From assembly GCF_017377715.1 (NCBI RefSeq), contig NZ_JAFVMF010000010.1, positions 113,938 through 177,937 of the forward strand: a stretch of DNA of 64,000 nt, given 5' to 3'. Positions 62,718-64,000 of the stretch are shown here, piece after piece; the stretch's first letter is position 1; each line of letters starts with the position of its first letter. The DNA is from Acetobacter sacchari. GTDB taxonomy: Bacteria; Pseudomonadota; Alphaproteobacteria; Acetobacterales; Acetobacteraceae. The position numbers and the translations under genes were made by a program. Under the pieces are notes generated by a model that ran no database searches, was not told the DNA's origin, and saw only the letters and a list, made by a program, of their open reading frames with translations.

Positions 62718-62954
62718 ATGAGCGCTCTTCCTGTCAGCTACAAACGTCACCGCTTTCCACGTGAGCTGATTGCACATGCCGGGTGGCTGTCTTTCCGGTT
62801 TCCGCCGAGCTTTCACCTGATCGAGGAGATGGTCCTCGAGCGCGGGATTGTCTTGTCGCATGAGACAGTCCGGCGGTGGAGCCTGAAGTTCGGAGCTGCG
62901 TTTGCGCGCAGGATGCGCCGCAGGCGCGCGGCTTCAGGCGACGTATGGCATCTC
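62718..62954 (+). pseudogene. N-terminal fragment of an IS6-family transposase
   Basis: VSYKRHRFPRELIAHAGWL and SHETVRRWSLKFGAAFARRM are the helix-turn-helix start of IS6-type transposases. The frame ends at DVWHL, just where the DDE domain should begin, and joins relaxase-like DNA. Confidence 0.75.
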
Positions 62955-63090
62955 GTGCGCCGGTCGTGATGAGCGAGCGCGAACTCAGCCTTCGCCATGA
63001 ACGGGCGGGAGCTGCGCCGTCACGGGGTGAGCCGGTCGTTCCGGGCGAGCGGAAAGGAGGGCCGGGGGCTTCACCTGCGGGACAGGGTGG
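62955..63090 (+). pseudogene. Second relaxase C-terminal fragment
   Basis: APVVMSERELSLRHERAGA is nearly the same as residues near the relaxase's end (58012 on), then diverges. It is the tail of a different MobF relaxase, now fused to the IS6 fragment. Confidence 0.7.
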
Positions 63091-63145
63091 GGGCTGCGCG
63101 TTTCGTTATTGGGCGATCACCGATCCCAGGTCGTCTGCTTGTCCG

Positions 63146-63556
63146 TCACGCCAAATCTTCCAGCCAGTTCTCGACCGTCAGCCCTCGGATGCGGCCAAAC
63201 TCTCGGGTGTTGTTCGTCACCAGGGTTGCTTTGAGAGTGTATGCATGGGCCGCGATCAGCAAATCATTCATGCCGATTATCTGCCCCGCAGCCTCAAGTT
63301 CGGCGCGGATGCCGCCGTATTCACCGTCAGCGGGAAGATCGAACGGCAGTACCGGGACGAACGCCAGTACGCTTTCTACCCGGCTGAGCAGCTTTACTGA
63401 TCCCTTTTTGGCGCATCCGTATCGCAGTTCGGCCGCCACGATGATGCTCGTGCAGAGGTCGCCTGGATCGACTTGTTCGATGCGTCGCGCGGTAGATCCG
63501 GATGGATTGCGCACAAGATCGCTGATGATGTTGGTATCAAGAAGATAGGCGCTCAC
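63146..63556 (-). CDS. vapC: VapC-type PIN toxin
   Basis: 136 residues; AYLLDTNIISDLVRN, SIIVAAELRYG, IGMNDLLIAAHA and TLVTNNTREF are the PIN signature with all acidic residues. It should cleave RNA. Coupled to vapB by ATGA. Confidence 0.93.
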   Translation of the reverse strand: MSAYLLDTNIISDLVRNPSGSTARRIEQVDPGDLCTSIIVAAELRYGCAKKGSVKLLSRVESVLAFVPVLPFDLPADGEYGGIRAELEAAGQIIGMNDLLIAAHAYTLKATLVTNNTREFGRIRGLTVENWLEDLA

Positions 63557-63825
63557 AAGATATCTTCCGGTCTGGCGGCGACATCATGAACGTCGGGAAA
63601 GTCGTCCTCGAGGCCTAACGGCGGCTCTTCACTCCACGCGGCGAGAAGTTCTTTCAGCGTTGACGGCGCCTTGACGGGCTCAAGAACCAGCCTGTCGCCG
63701 TCCCGACGGATAAGCACGCGGTCACCCGGAAGCTCAAATTCCACCGGGATACGCACTGCCTGACTCCGGTTATTCCGGAAGAGTTTTACCTCCCGAGGTC
63801 GCGGTTGGATTTCAGGGATGGGCAT
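63553..63825 (-). CDS. vapB: VapB-type antitoxin, AbrB-like
   Basis: 90 residues from the ATG behind CAGGAGG. REVKLFRNNRSQAVRIPVEF and LVLEPV form an AbrB-type swapped hairpin that binds DNA; the C-terminal tail would wrap the toxin. The longer frame is not needed. Confidence 0.9.
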   Translation of the reverse strand: MPIPEIQPRPREVKLFRNNRSQAVRIPVEFELPGDRVLIRRDGDRLVLEPVKAPSTLKELLAAWSEEPPLGLEDDFPDVHDVAARPEDIL

Positions 63826-63840
63826 AGTGGCCTCCTGTAT

Positions 63841-63864
63841 GTATATCCCATATTGTATATGCCA
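63841..63864. promoter_or_regulatory. Operator-like repeat before vapBC
   Basis: GTATATCCCA and GTATATGCCA, 14 bp apart, lie just ahead of vapB and are probable binding sites of the VapBC complex. Confidence 0.5.
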
Positions 63865-63903
63865 CATCGCGAGAAATCAAGGTTTTTTGAGAATTCAGTC
63901 TTC

Positions 63904-63932
63904 AAGCTCCGGCGCTCAGGCCGGAGATGGGG
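63904..63932. repeat. Short repeat shared with 39841
   Basis: AAGCTCCGGCGCTCAGGCC and GGAGATGGGG. On the minus strand a frame entering from the window's edge ends here (FWEENPISGLSAGA), so it may be the end of a gene outside the window. Confidence 0.5.
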
Positions 63933-64000
63933 TTTTCCTCCCAGAAATAGATTACGCGACGAGCCGTCTTGATAGTTCGTGAATCCTCCGCGCCAGAACC

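Noticed and set aside
62854..62868. TTGTCGCATGAGAC as another copy of the dispersed motif
   Set aside because: It lies inside the IS6 transposase coding sequence (the SHETVRRW region) and matches only in part.
1..64000. CRISPR array, rRNA or tRNA genes
   Set aside because: No evenly spaced palindromic repeat array, no rRNA sequence and no tRNA cloverleaf was recognised on reading both strands. The evenly phased GTGCCA sites are too short and lack spacers.

Overview
The window looks like most of a large plasmid, or a plasmid-derived region, of an alphaproteobacterium. An acetic acid bacterium (Acetobacteraceae) fits best. The evidence is an iteron-controlled RepA_C-type initiator, a ParA partition locus, a MobF relaxase, many short plasmid-type genes, GC-rich codon use, an alphaproteobacterial SOS box (GTTC-N7-GTTC) and several insertion sequences. 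There is no rRNA, tRNA, CRISPR array or chromosomal housekeeping operon. The genus is an inference.

Layout. (1) 1-6504, replication and partition: a truncated lysozyme-like effector with a candidate immunity gene, an iteron field, repA, a dead IS5-type transposase, and parA plus a partner gene under a 34-bp perfect palindrome. (2) 6.9-20.96 kb, a one-direction anti-restriction and establishment block: a giant methylase-helicase, a C5 methylase with internal repeats, a ParB-like protein, several small proteins and ArdC. Six copies of a GC-rich structured repeat lie in the gaps between its genes. (3) 21094-25715, a 4.6-kb IS66-family element with intact inverted repeats and an 8-bp target duplication. 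It carries an APH(6)-like kinase and a Stf0-type sulfotransferase as passengers. (4) 25.75-34.8 kb: a long foldback in front of ssb, then a TOPRIM protein, a UvrD-type helicase, a secreted nuclease, a TraB/GumN protein and umuDC behind an SOS box. (5) 34.8-39.7 kb: small hypothetical, membrane and zinc-binding proteins and a NERD protein. (6) 40-48 kb: two accessory operons with near-copy promoters (one with a second, canonical ssb), a BrnT-type toxin system, an IS66-derived fragment with a P-loop kinase, and an IS110 element. (7) 48-58.15 kb, mobilisation: a lytic transglycosylase-like protein, a TraL-like ATPase, a helically phased repeat array, Bro-N, HU and WGR proteins, a Phd/PIN pair inside a 67-bp direct repeat, and the MobF relaxase. 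(8) 58.2-63.1 kb, an AT-rich foreign island (Fic protein, glycosyltransferase, PrsW-like protein, a frameshifted gene) ending in scars of IS5, Tn3 and IS6 elements and a second relaxase tail. (9) 63.1-63.8 kb, a VapBC pair.

How it may work together (inference). The relaxase block would process the plasmid for transfer. The block with the ssb, ardC, methylase and TOPRIM genes resembles plasmid leading regions expressed first in a recipient. Two kinds of foldback DNA in front of these genes (the foldback before ssb and the six repeats) are candidates for single-strand promoters or structured leader RNAs. A separate short motif, GTCGCATSATG, recurs close upstream of at least seven genes or gene groups in the transfer and accessory region and could define a plasmid regulon. 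No mating-pair-formation gene set is visible apart from the lytic transglycosylase, so the plasmid may be mobilisable only, or those genes lie outside the window.
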